DNA of 57,017 bases from T1Sed10-7 sp041686695 (GTDB taxonomy: Bacteria; Actinomycetota; Nitriliruptoria; Nitriliruptorales; Nitriliruptoraceae). Positions 31,842 through 40,005 of this stretch are shown piece after piece. Position numbers and translations under genes: made by a program. How positions within the stretch are numbered: position 1 is the stretch's first letter; each line of letters starts with the position of its first letter. The notes under the pieces are model-generated. The model searched no databases. It was not told the DNA's origin and saw only the letters and a program-made list of their open reading frames with translations. The stretch spans positions 1 to 57,017 of the forward strand of contig JAWLDJ010000007.1 of NCBI GenBank assembly GCA_041686695.1, written 5' to 3'.

Positions 31842-34100
31842 GTGACCGAGACGAGCCAGCCCGCCACGCGCCGCCCGCAGTGCGTCGGCGTGCTGACCAG
31901 CGGCGGTGATGCCGCCGGCATGAACGCCGCTGTTCGGGCCGTGATCCGCACGGCACTGGAGGTGGAGATCCAGCCGTACCTGATCCACGAGGGCTACGTC
32001 GGCATGATCGACGGCGGCGAGGCCATCGTCGCGGCCGAGTCCTCTCACGTCGGCGGCATCCTGCACCAGGGTGGCACGGTGATCGGCAGCGCTCGCAGCC
32101 AGGAGTTCCGGACGCGGGAGGGCCGGCGCCAGGCGGCACGCAACCTGGTGACCCGCGACATCGAGGCCCTGGTCGTGATCGGCGGCGACGGGTCCCTGAC
32201 CGGGGCGAACCTGCTGTCCAGCGAGTGGCCGGAGCTGCTGGCCGAGCTCGTCGAGGCCGGTGAGCTCGAGCAGGAGCAGCTCGATGCCCACCCGCAGCTG
32301 CAGGTGGTCGGCATCGTGGGGTCGATCGACAACGACATGTTCGGCACCGACATGACCGTCGGGGCCGACACCGCCCTGCACCGCATCACCGAGGCGATCG
32401 ACGCCCTGCACTCGACCGCCGCCTCGCACCAGCGCTCCTTCGTGATCGAGGTGATGGGACGCAACTGCGGCTACCTCGCGCTCATGGCGGGGCTCGCGAC
32501 CGGCGCCCAGTGGGTCTTCATCCCCGAGCGTCCGCCGCAGACCGCCAGCTGGGAGGAGGCGCTCAGGCGCACGGTCGAGGACGGTCGGCGGATCGGCCGG
32601 CGGCAGAACATCGTGGTCGTCGCTGAGGGGGCCCGCGACCGCTATGGGGTCAGCATCACCTCCGAGCGGGTCCGCGACGTCCTGGCGCAAGGTCTCGGTG
32701 AGGACACCCGGATCACGATCCTCGGCCACGTGCAGCGGGGCGGTTCGCCGAGCGCCTTCGATCGGATCCTCGCCAGCCGTTGCGGCTACCAGGCGGTGTG
32801 CGAGTTGGCGTCGGGTAACGCCGCGGACGAGGCGTTGCTGATCGGTATCCGCGAGAACCGCATCGTCACCTCGCCGCTGATGGAGGCGGTCGAGCGGACC
32901 CGGGCGGTCGCCGGACTGCTCAAGGAGAAACGCTTCGACGAGGCCATGGAGTTGCGGGGCTCGGGCTTCGTCGAGGCCTACGAGACCATGCGGACCCTGG
33001 TGCGCGCACGTCCCCGCCACAGCGAAGGTGAGCAACCGGGTAGGCGCATCGCGATCGTGCACGGTGGTGGCCTGGCGCCCGGGATGAACACGACCGTGCG
33101 CGCGGCGGTGCGCACCATCCTGGACCGGGGGCACACCGTGCTGGGCATCCGGGGTGGCTTCCCGGGCTTGCGTGACGGCAAGGTCGACGAGCTCGGTTGG
33201 ATGTCGGTCAGTGGTTGGGTGTCCGCCGGTGGGGCTGAGCTCGGCACCAAGCGCTACGTCCCCCCGTCCACGGAGCTGGCGCAGCTCGCACAGAGCATCA
33301 CCGATCACCGGATCGACGGGATCTTGATGTTCGGCAGCTTCGACGGCTACGTGGCCGCGGAGGCGCTGCAGCAGGCGGCCGGCGACCACCCCGAGCTCGC
33401 GCTGCCGATCGTGTGTCTGCCGGTCACGATCTCCAACGACGTGCCGGGGACCGAGCTGACGCTCGGCGCGGACACCGCGCTGAACGCGATCGTGGAGAAC
33501 GTCGACAAGATCAAGCAGTCAGCGGTGGCCTCGACCCGCGCGTTCGTCATCGAGGTGATGGGCAAGGAATCCGGCTATCTCGCGCTCAGCGCGGGCCTGG
33601 CCACGGGTGCGGAGTTCGTGTACACGCCCGAGGAGGGCATCACCCTCGATCGGCTCAAGCACGACGTCGAGGCCCTCAACGAGCGGTTCCTCGCCGGGCA
33701 GCGGCTGGGGGTCATCATCCGCGGTGAGGGTGCGGATCCGGTGTACACCACCCCGTTCCTGTGGGCGCTGTTCGAGAAGGAGGGCGGCGGCCTGTTCGAC
33801 GTCCGACAGTCGATCCTCGGCCACGTGCAGCAGGGGGGTGATCCGAGCCCCTTCGACCGGATCCAGGGCACGCGGCTGGCCGTGCGTTGCGTGGACCATC
33901 TGCTCACCCAGCTCGAGGAGGAGTCCCCCGAGAGCGCGATGTGCGGGCTGGTCGGTGGGAAGGTCGCTTTCACCCCGCTGTCGCGCTTCCGCGACCTGCT
34001 CGATGCGGACGGCGCCCGCCGGCCCGCCGACGAGGTCTGGCTCGAGACCATGCGGCCGATCGCCGATGTCATGTCCGGCGTACGACGCATGGAGCAGTGA
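31842..34100 (+). CDS. Double-length 6-phosphofructokinase, eukaryote-like tandem architecture
   Basis: A 752-residue protein made of two phosphofructokinase domains (about 1-395 and 400-752). The N-half has an ATP-type site: GGDGS (114-118) and GSIDND with the catalytic Asp at 163. The C-half has FGSFDGY (497-503) instead of GGDGS and VTISND (528-533), where Ser replaces the catalytic Asp. It therefore cannot be catalytic and probably binds an effector. Catalytic N-half plus regulatory C-half is the layout of animal and fungal PFK. GTG 31842 has GGAGG seven bases upstream. A TACCGT box is at 31785-31790. Confidence 0.93.
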   Translation: MTETSQPATRRPQCVGVLTSGGDAAGMNAAVRAVIRTALEVEIQPYLIHEGYVGMIDGGEAIVAAESSHVGGILHQGGTVIGSARSQEFRTREGRRQAARNLVTRDIEALVVIGGDGSLTGANLLSSEWPELLAELVEAGELEQEQLDAHPQLQVVGIVGSIDNDMFGTDMTVGADTALHRITEAIDALHSTAASHQRSFVIEVMGRNCGYLALMAGLATGAQWVFIPERPPQTASWEEALRRTVEDGRRIGRRQNIVVVAEGARDRYGVSITSERVRDVLAQGLGEDTRITILGHVQRGGSPSAFDRILASRCGYQAVCELASGNAADEALLIGIRENRIVTSPLMEAVERTRAVAGLLKEKRFDEAMELRGSGFVEAYETMRTLVRARPRHSEGEQPGRRIAIVHGGGLAPGMNTTVRAAVRTILDRGHTVLGIRGGFPGLRDGKVDELGWMSVSGWVSAGGAELGTKRYVPPSTELAQLAQSITDHRIDGILMFGSFDGYVAAEALQQAAGDHPELALPIVCLPVTISNDVPGTELTLGADTALNAIVENVDKIKQSAVASTRAFVIEVMGKESGYLALSAGLATGAEFVYTPEEGITLDRLKHDVEALNERFLAGQRLGVIIRGEGADPVYTTPFLWALFEKEGGGLFDVRQSILGHVQQGGDPSPFDRIQGTRLAVRCVDHLLTQLEEESPESAMCGLVGGKVAFTPLSRFRDLLDADGARRPADEVWLETMRPIADVMSGVRRMEQ

Positions 34101-34116
34101 CGACCACGGAGGGATC

Positions 34117-34668
34117 ATGCGGACCAGCGCGCGCTTCGGCCGGACGGATCTGGAGCTGACCCGGGGCGACATCACGGCCCAACCGGACCTCGACGCGGTC
34201 GTCAACGCCGCCAACGCCCAGCTGACCACCGGCGGCGGCGTGGCCGGGGCGATCCACCGAGCGGCGGGACCCGAGCTCGATCGGGCCTGTCGGCCCCTGG
34301 CCCCGATCGCGCCCGGGGAGGTGGTCGCCACCGACGCCTTCGGGCTGCCGAACCGCGGTGTGCTCCACGCGCTCGGGCCGGTGTACGGCCGGGACCAGCC
34401 CGCTGAGGTGTTGCTGGCCGATTGCTACCGCCGGGCCCTGGAGCTGGCCGCCGCCGAAGGGCTGCTGAGCGTCGGTTTCCCCGCTCTGTCCACCGGCGCG
34501 TTCGGCTATCCGGTGCGACCGGCCGCCGAGGTGGCGCTGACGACCGTGAAGGACGTGCTCGTCGCCGGTTCCCCGCTGCAGCTGGTGCGGTTCGTGCTGT
34601 TCTCGGCAGGGGACCTGGACGTCCACGCCGAGGTCCTGGCCGCGATCGTCGACGCCGAGTCGGGCTGA
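34117..34668 (+). CDS. Macro domain protein (ADP-ribose binding/hydrolysis)
   Basis: A 183-residue stand-alone macro domain. The ADP-ribose-binding loops are clear: 'DAVVNAANAQLTTGGGVAGA' and 'VGFPALSTGAFGYPV'. Such proteins remove ADP-ribose from proteins or hydrolyse O-acetyl-ADP-ribose. The ATG follows GGAGG with 4-nt spacing, 16 bp after the phosphofructokinase, so it is probably in the same transcript. No ADP-ribosyltransferase is seen nearby. Confidence 0.92.
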   Translation: MRTSARFGRTDLELTRGDITAQPDLDAVVNAANAQLTTGGGVAGAIHRAAGPELDRACRPLAPIAPGEVVATDAFGLPNRGVLHALGPVYGRDQPAEVLLADCYRRALELAAAEGLLSVGFPALSTGAFGYPVRPAAEVALTTVKDVLVAGSPLQLVRFVLFSAGDLDVHAEVLAAIVDAESG

Positions 34669-34687
34669 GCGAGCCGGCACACGCCGG

Positions 34688-34693
34688 TAGCGT
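34688..34693 (+). promoter_or_regulatory. -10 box giving leaderless mRNA for the PHP gene (TAGCGT)
   Basis: TAGCGT, 7 nt, then ATG 34701, with the spacer ending in CGGGC just as before the zincin gene (spacer GCCGGGC). There is no ribosome site. Confidence 0.5.
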
Positions 34694-34700
34694 CGCGGGC

Positions 34701-35585
34701 ATGCCGACCGCACCCCTGCCCGCCGACGATCACAGCCACAGCGAGTGGTCGTGGGACGCGTCCCAGGGCTCGATGCAGGGCTCCTGTGCGCGTGCGTGCG
34801 AGCTCGGCCTGCCGGCCATCGCCTTCACCGAGCACGTCGACGTCACCCGCTGGGTGGCGCCCGAGCCGCTCAGGGAGCAGATCGCCGCGCGTGGTGTGGC
34901 CGTCGGGGACGACGGGGCGGTGACCCCGCCGCCGCTGGCCGTCGACCACTACCTCGCTGCGGTGGCTGACTGCCGACGGCGCTACCCCGACCTGGCCATC
35001 CTCACCGGCGTCGAACTCGGCGAGCCCCACTGGTTCGCCGAGCAGACGCGGTCGTTGCTCGAGGGGGGACGCTTCGAGCGGGTACTGGCATCGTTGCACT
35101 CGGTCCGCCTCGACGGACAGACGTGGATGGTGGACCACCTCGTCGGGCCCCACGCGCCGGAGCACGTGGAGCCTGCCGACGTCCTACGTCGCTACCTCGC
35201 CGAGGCCGCGGTCATGGTCACCGAGCTTCCCGACGAGGTCCAGGTCCTCGCGCACCTCGATTACCCGGTCCGCTCGTGGCGGGGCCGTTTCGATCCGACA
35301 CCCTTCGAGGCCGAGTTCCGGCAGGTGCTGGCGCCGCTCGCGGCGAGCGGCCGAGCCCTGGAGATCAACACCCGGGTGCCGCTGGCCGCCCGCATCGTCG
35401 GATGGTGGCACGAACTCGGGGGCGAAGCCGTCTCCTTCGGCGCCGACGCCCACCTGCCCGGCGATGTCGGTCACGGGTTCGCGGCGGCCGCCGCGATGGC
35501 GACCGCCCACGGCTTCCGACGCGACCGCCATCCGCACGGCTTCTGGTACCGGTCACCCCGCCACGGCGGTCGGGGCAGCGGGTGA
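34701..35585 (+). CDS. PHP domain phosphoesterase (histidinol-phosphatase-like)
   Basis: A 294-residue PHP-fold metalloenzyme. Metal-binding motifs in order: 'DDHSHSEWS' (H11, H13), 'FTEHVD', 'GVELGEPHW', 'ASLHSV', 'LAHLDYP' and 'GADAHLPGDVG'. This is the HisK/PHP histidinol phosphatase arrangement, but no his genes are adjacent, so another phosphoester is possible. Its stop overlaps the recQ start by 4 nt (GTGA), linking a PHP phosphatase with a RecQ helicase. Confidence 0.88.
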   Translation: MPTAPLPADDHSHSEWSWDASQGSMQGSCARACELGLPAIAFTEHVDVTRWVAPEPLREQIAARGVAVGDDGAVTPPPLAVDHYLAAVADCRRRYPDLAILTGVELGEPHWFAEQTRSLLEGGRFERVLASLHSVRLDGQTWMVDHLVGPHAPEHVEPADVLRRYLAEAAVMVTELPDEVQVLAHLDYPVRSWRGRFDPTPFEAEFRQVLAPLAASGRALEINTRVPLAARIVGWWHELGGEAVSFGADAHLPGDVGHGFAAAAAMATAHGFRRDRHPHGFWYRSPRHGGRGSG

Positions 35586-37771
35586 CCGGCGGGTCCCCGC
35601 CGGATCCAGGGTCTGCCAACGCCCGCGACACGATCGCGGCAGCGGGCGTCCAACTGCGTGCCCTGGCCGGTCCCGATGCCGTGCTGCGCGACGACCAGGC
35701 CACCGCCATCGCCGCCCTGGTCGACGATGCCGCCCGGATGCTGGTCGTACAGCGCACCGGGTGGGGCAAGTCGGCGGTGTACTTCGTCGCCACCCGCCTG
35801 CTGCGCGACCGGGGTGCCGGCCCGACGCTGATCGTCTCCCCGCTGCTGGCGCTGATGCGGGATCAGCTCACGGCGGCCGGCCGCATGGGCCTGACGGCCG
35901 CCACGATCAACTCCACCAACCTCCAGGACTGGACGACGATCGAGGCCGCCGTCCACCGGGGGACGGTGGACCTGCTGCTGATCTCCCCCGAGCGGCTGAA
36001 CCACCCCCGCTTCCGCCGTGAGATCCTGGACCGGCTCGTCGGTGCGATCGGCATGCTGGTGATCGACGAGGCGCACTGCATCTCCGACCACGGCCACGAC
36101 TTCCGCCCCGACTACCGGCGCATCGGTGAGGTCCTGCAGCGGCTGTCGTCCCGTCGCGACGACCCCGTCCCGGTGCTGGCCTGTACCGCCACCGCGACCG
36201 ACCGGGTGGTCACCGACGTCGCCGAACAGCTCGGGTCGACCGCCGCCGGGGATGGTGGGCGGCAGCGAGCCCGCGTGCTGCGTGGGCCGTTGGCCCGGGA
36301 CACCCTTCGCCTGCACGTGGTCCACCGGGATCGTCACGACCAGCGTCTGGCCTTCCTCGCGGCCTACCTCCGCCAGCGCGCCCCGGTGGGCAGGTCCGGG
36401 ATCATCTACACCCTCACCGTCGCGGAAGCCGAGCGCACGGCCGCGTTCCTCACCCACGTGGGCTGCCACGTCGTCGCCTACACCTCACGCTTGGCGGCCG
36501 AGGACCGTACGGCCGTGGAGCGCGCACTCCACGCCAACGCCTACGACGCCGTGGTCGCCACGACGGCGCTGTCGATGGGCTACGACAAGCCCGACCTCGG
36601 CTTCGTGCTCCACCTCGGTGCCCCATCCTCCCCGGTCGCCTACTACCAGGCGATCGGTCGGGCCGGTCGGGATGGGCGGAGCACCGAGGTGGTGTGCCTG
36701 CCGACCGCCAACGACGCCAAGCTCTGGGATCACTTCGACGTCGCCGGTGTGCCGACCCTGGGCGAGGTGGAGGACATCCTCGGCGCGCTGCGGGCAGCTG
36801 AGGCTCCGGTCTCGCTGCCGAGGTTGGAGACGCAGGTCAACATCCGTCGCAGCCGACTCGAGCTGCTCCTGAAGGTCCTGGACGTGGACGCAACGGTGAC
36901 CCGGGACGAACGGGGCTACGTCGCCACCGGCGCGCCCTACGTCCACGACCAGGTCCGGTACGACCGGCTGCTGGCAGGGCGGCGCGCCGAACGCCAGGTG
37001 ATGCTGCGCTACCTCGATGCGCCCGGCACCGAGTGCCTGATGGCGCTGCTCACGCGGGCCCTGGACGACCCGGCCGCCGGTGATTGCGGACGCTGTGGCC
37101 GGTGCACCGGCCAGGCGCCCGAGCTCGAGGTCGACGCGGCGCTGCACGATGCGGCCGAGGCCTTCGTCGCGACCACCGACGTGCCGGTGAAGCCACGTCG
37201 TCGCTGGCCCGTGGGACTGGATGGCCTCGGGCACGACCGTCGCGGCAACATCGCCACCGGCGCCCAGCTGGCCGAGGGCAGGGCCCTCACCGGCAACGAG
37301 CTGTCCACGTTCAGTGACCCGGTCCAGCTGCTGCTCGAGCAGGCGGCCGCGCGGATCGACCTGGACGACGCGGCGCTCGACACCGTGGTCGACGGCCTGG
37401 TCCGCGTGCTGGCGAGGTGGTCCTGGGCGCGGCGGCCGAAGGCGATCGTCACGATGCCCTCCGAGACCTACGGCGCGCTGACCGCAGCGGTGGCGGACCG
37501 GCTCGGGGCGCTCGGTCGCCTCCCGGTCCACCGGCAGGTGCTGACCACCCACCCGGCCCCGCCCCAGTCGACGCGTGGCAACTCGGCCCACCAGGCGGCC
37601 GGCGCGCTGTCGGCGCTCGAGGTCGTCACCACCCCACCGCCGGGACCGGTGCTGCTGCTCGACACGCTCCGGCGTTCCGGTTGGACGCTGACCGTGGCCG
37701 GGGTGCTGTTGGCCGAGGCGGGCGCCGAGGAGGTGCTCCCGCTCGTCCTCCATGCGCCGACCGCGGGCTGA
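35582..37771 (+). CDS. recQ: RecQ family DNA helicase with possible phosphoribosyltransferase-like tail
   Basis: A 729-residue superfamily 2 helicase. Walker A is TGWGKS (59-64), the DEAH box is at 162-165 in 'VIDEAHCISDHGHDFRPDY', and the RecQ zinc site is intact with spacing CX16CX2CX2C (C485, C502, C505, C508), identical to E. coli RecQ. After residue ~600 there is no HRDC domain. Instead a region ends in 'VLLLDTLRRSGWTLT' (690-704), resembling the PRPP loop of ComF-type phosphoribosyltransferases but with a degraded acidic pair. GTG 35582 overlaps the PHP gene's stop by 4 nt. An assembly gap lies 17 bp after the stop. Confidence 0.92.
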   Translation: MTGGSPPDPGSANARDTIAAAGVQLRALAGPDAVLRDDQATAIAALVDDAARMLVVQRTGWGKSAVYFVATRLLRDRGAGPTLIVSPLLALMRDQLTAAGRMGLTAATINSTNLQDWTTIEAAVHRGTVDLLLISPERLNHPRFRREILDRLVGAIGMLVIDEAHCISDHGHDFRPDYRRIGEVLQRLSSRRDDPVPVLACTATATDRVVTDVAEQLGSTAAGDGGRQRARVLRGPLARDTLRLHVVHRDRHDQRLAFLAAYLRQRAPVGRSGIIYTLTVAEAERTAAFLTHVGCHVVAYTSRLAAEDRTAVERALHANAYDAVVATTALSMGYDKPDLGFVLHLGAPSSPVAYYQAIGRAGRDGRSTEVVCLPTANDAKLWDHFDVAGVPTLGEVEDILGALRAAEAPVSLPRLETQVNIRRSRLELLLKVLDVDATVTRDERGYVATGAPYVHDQVRYDRLLAGRRAERQVMLRYLDAPGTECLMALLTRALDDPAAGDCGRCGRCTGQAPELEVDAALHDAAEAFVATTDVPVKPRRRWPVGLDGLGHDRRGNIATGAQLAEGRALTGNELSTFSDPVQLLLEQAAARIDLDDAALDTVVDGLVRVLARWSWARRPKAIVTMPSETYGALTAAVADRLGALGRLPVHRQVLTTHPAPPQSTRGNSAHQAAGALSALEVVTTPPPGPVLLLDTLRRSGWTLTVAGVLLAEAGAEEVLPLVLHAPTAG

Positions 37772-37957
37772 GGCCTCGCGGGCCCGTNNNNNNNNNNNNN
37801 NNNNNNNNNNNNNNNNNNNNNNNNNNNNNNNNNNNNNNNNNNNNNNNNNNNNNNNNNNNNNNNNNNNNNNNNNNNNNNNNNNNNNNNCCCGTCCACGCGG
37901 TCCCGTCCACGCGGGCCCGTCCACGAGGGTCCGGCAAGGAGGATCCGGCTACGAGGG
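37772..37957. repeat. 14-bp minisatellite interrupted by an assembly gap
   Basis: To the right of the gap, 14-bp units start at 37888, 37902, 37916, 37930 and 37944. The first three are nearly identical (CCCGTCCACGCGGN); the last two have drifted. The left flank ends in GCGGGCCCGT, which is in register with the same unit, so the gap almost certainly replaces further copies. It lies between the convergent ends of recQ and the M20 peptidase gene. Confidence 0.7.
37788..37887. other. Assembly gap (100 N)
   Basis: Exactly 100 N, the conventional placeholder for a gap of unknown length. Both edges carry the same 14-bp repeat. Confidence 0.99.
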
Positions 37958-39106
37958 TCCAGCCAGCTCCGCGATCAGGGCCTCGAGCATCGCGTCGCAG
38001 CCGGCCAGCTGCTCGGTGTCGATCCACTCGTCCGGCTGGTGGGCCTGCTCGATCGAACCCGGGCCGCACACCACCGTGGACAGTCCAGCAGCCTGGAAGT
38101 GCCCGCCGTCGGTACCGAAGGGCACGGACCCGCCGGGGCCGGTCGCACCGGTGAGGCGACGCACGAGCGCCTCGGCCACCCCGTCCGGCTCCGGCGACAG
38201 CCCCCTGGCGACCGCCTCGGCCCGGAAGGTGATCGTGCCCTCACCCGTGGTCGCCCGCAGCTGCGGTAGCACCACCTCGGTGGCGTAGCGCTCCACCTCG
38301 GCGGCCAGCGCGTCGGAGTCGTCGGCGGGGACGGGCCGGTACTCCCACTGCAGCTCCGCACGGCGCGGCACGATGTTGATGGCCTGGCCCGCCTGCAGGG
38401 TGGCCAGGTTGCAGGTCGTGTAGGGAGGGTCGAAGTTCGGGTCGGCCGCCCGAGCACGGTGACGGGCGGCCAGGTCGTCGATGAAGGTGGCGATGCGGGC
38501 CGCGGCGGCCAGGGCGTTGGCGGCCAGGTGCGGCTGGCTGGAGTGCCCGTCTCTGCCCTCGACGATCGTGGTGTACGACCTGACGCCCTTGTGGGCGGTG
38601 ACCGGTGCGAGCAGCGTCGGTTCGCCCACGATCACCGCTTCTGGCGGTGGCTGCGTGGTGAGCAACAGCTCCACGGCGCTCGGCGCGCCGACGGTCCCGA
38701 TCTCCTCGTCGTAGGTCAGCACGAGCAGGATCGGGCGGGTCAGCCTGGCGGCGGCCATGGCGGGCAGGTGCGCCAGCACGCTCGCGAGGAACCCCTTCAT
38801 GTCGGTGGTGCCGCGGCCGTACAGGCGGCCACCTTCGGCGCTCAGGGTGAAGGGGTCGCGGTTCCAGGGTTGGCCCTCCACGGGCACGCAGTCGGTGTGG
38901 GCCGCGAGCACCACGCCACCCCCGACCTCAGGACCGATCCGCGCGACCAGGTTGGCCTTGGTGCCGGAGCTGTCCGCCCCGCGCGTGTGCGGGATGCCGT
39001 GGCCGTCGAGCAGTTCCTCGACGAAGCCGAGCAGCGCCAGGTTGGAGCTCCGGCTCGTGGTGTCGAAGGCGACGAGGTCGGCGAGCAGGCGCTCGGTGTC
39101 GGTCAC
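37949..39106 (-). CDS. M20 family metallopeptidase, ArgE-type acetylornithine deacetylase
   Basis: A 385-residue di-zinc aminoacylase. Metal and catalytic motifs: 'VVLAAHTDCVPVEGQPW' (first His and catalytic Asp), 'YGRGTTDMKGFLASVL' (bridging Asp), 'TYDEEIGTVGA' (catalytic Glu pair), and 'VCGPGSIEQAHQPDEW' (last His). 'TAHKGVRSYTTIVEGRDGHS' marks the dimerisation domain. The 'DMKGF' and 'GPG.IEQAHQPDE' forms fit ArgE/acetylornithine deacetylase best. The GTG overlaps the stop of the carbonic anhydrase gene by 4 nt. Confidence 0.9.
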   Translation of the reverse strand: MTDTERLLADLVAFDTTSRSSNLALLGFVEELLDGHGIPHTRGADSSGTKANLVARIGPEVGGGVVLAAHTDCVPVEGQPWNRDPFTLSAEGGRLYGRGTTDMKGFLASVLAHLPAMAAARLTRPILLVLTYDEEIGTVGAPSAVELLLTTQPPPEAVIVGEPTLLAPVTAHKGVRSYTTIVEGRDGHSSQPHLAANALAAAARIATFIDDLAARHRARAADPNFDPPYTTCNLATLQAGQAINIVPRRAELQWEYRPVPADDSDALAAEVERYATEVVLPQLRATTGEGTITFRAEAVARGLSPEPDGVAEALVRRLTGATGPGGSVPFGTDGGHFQAAGLSTVVCGPGSIEQAHQPDEWIDTEQLAGCDAMLEALIAELAGPS

Positions 39107-39696
39107 GACGGCTCCTGTGGTGCGGCCCCGTCCACCGTCGGATCGCTGCCGGTCGTGGCTGGCTCGGTGTCGCCGGTGGCCTCCTCGGCCGCGGTGGCGC
39201 TGCGGTACAGCTCGGCCAGGGCCAGGTAGCCGGCCACGTTGCGGCGGGGGACCGGCGGCAGCTGTGCCTCGCGGATCTTCGCCGGGACGCCGACCGCCAA
39301 GGTGTCCGGCGGCACGTGCTGTCCCTCGCGCACGACCGCACCGGCAGCCACCACCGCCCGCGCGCCGATGTGGGCGCCGTTGAGCAGGATCGCCCCCATC
39401 CCGATCAGGGCGTCGTCCTCGACCGTGCACCCGTGGAGGATCGCGCGGTGCCCGACCGTGACACGGTCCCCGATCGTGGCGGGGAACCCCTCGTCGGTAT
39501 GCACCACGGTCAGGTCCTGCAGGTTGGTGTCCCGGCCCACCGTGATCGTGCTGCGCTCGGAGCGCAGGACGCACCCGAACCACACCGACGTCCCGGGCGC
39601 GAGCGTGACGCGGCCGGCCACCGTCGCGCCATCGGCCACGAAGGCCTCGGGGTGGATCTCGGGCGTGGTGCCGTCGACCGTCAGGATGTGTGCCAT
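39103..39696 (-). CDS. Gamma carbonic anhydrase family protein
   Basis: A 197-residue left-handed beta-helix protein built from hexapeptide repeats. Histidines in 'VVHTDEG' and 'VGHRAILHGC' occupy the positions of the three zinc ligands of archaeal Cam. The YrdA/PaaY-like core ends with 'LAVGVPAKIREAQLP', followed by a ~50-residue acidic tail. Whether it is a true carbonic anhydrase is not certain for this subgroup. The ATG at 39696 has GGAG eight bases upstream. It is translationally coupled to the ArgE-type gene. Confidence 0.9.
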   Translation of the reverse strand: MAHILTVDGTTPEIHPEAFVADGATVAGRVTLAPGTSVWFGCVLRSERSTITVGRDTNLQDLTVVHTDEGFPATIGDRVTVGHRAILHGCTVEDDALIGMGAILLNGAHIGARAVVAAGAVVREGQHVPPDTLAVGVPAKIREAQLPPVPRRNVAGYLALAELYRSATAAEEATGDTEPATTGSDPTVDGAAPQEPS

Positions 39697-40005
39697 GGAT
39701 GCGCTCCTCACACGCCCGGCGGACGGACCGGTGCGGGCCGTGCCGTCTGGGACGTCGGTCGTCACCGGAGTCTGCCAGGTCGCCGTCCGCCAGGTCGCCG
39801 TCCGCCAGGTCGCGGTCCGCCTGGTCGCCGTCCGCCAGGTCGCGGTCCGCCTGGTCGCCGTCCGGCAGGTCGCGGTCCGCCTGGTCGCAGGCAGGCGGCC
39901 GCAGCGACTGCCGAGGGGGGTACGACCGCCGGGGGTCGTGGCTCGCACGGACCGCGGGCGTGTGCCACGCTGGAGTTCTCCGCCAGTGCCGAGCGAGGGG
40001 TCACC
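39697..40005. other. Divergent intergenic region, mostly minisatellite
   Basis: This 309-bp region lies between the gamma carbonic anhydrase (minus) and SUOX-fold (plus) genes. It is dominated by the 15-bp repeat at 39776-39895. No clear TAnnnT box is seen on either strand, so the promoters are not identified. GAGGGG at about 39995-40000 serves the GTG at 40006. Confidence 0.5.
39776..39895. repeat. 15-bp minisatellite, eight units
   Basis: Eight head-to-tail copies of CAGGTCGCCGTCCGC. Variation is mainly CAGGT/CTGGT at the second base and GCC/GCG in the middle, in an alternating pattern from the third unit on. Because the period is 15, every frame gives a pentapeptide repeat, but no gene here has a convincing start or domain. 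Confidence 0.85.
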
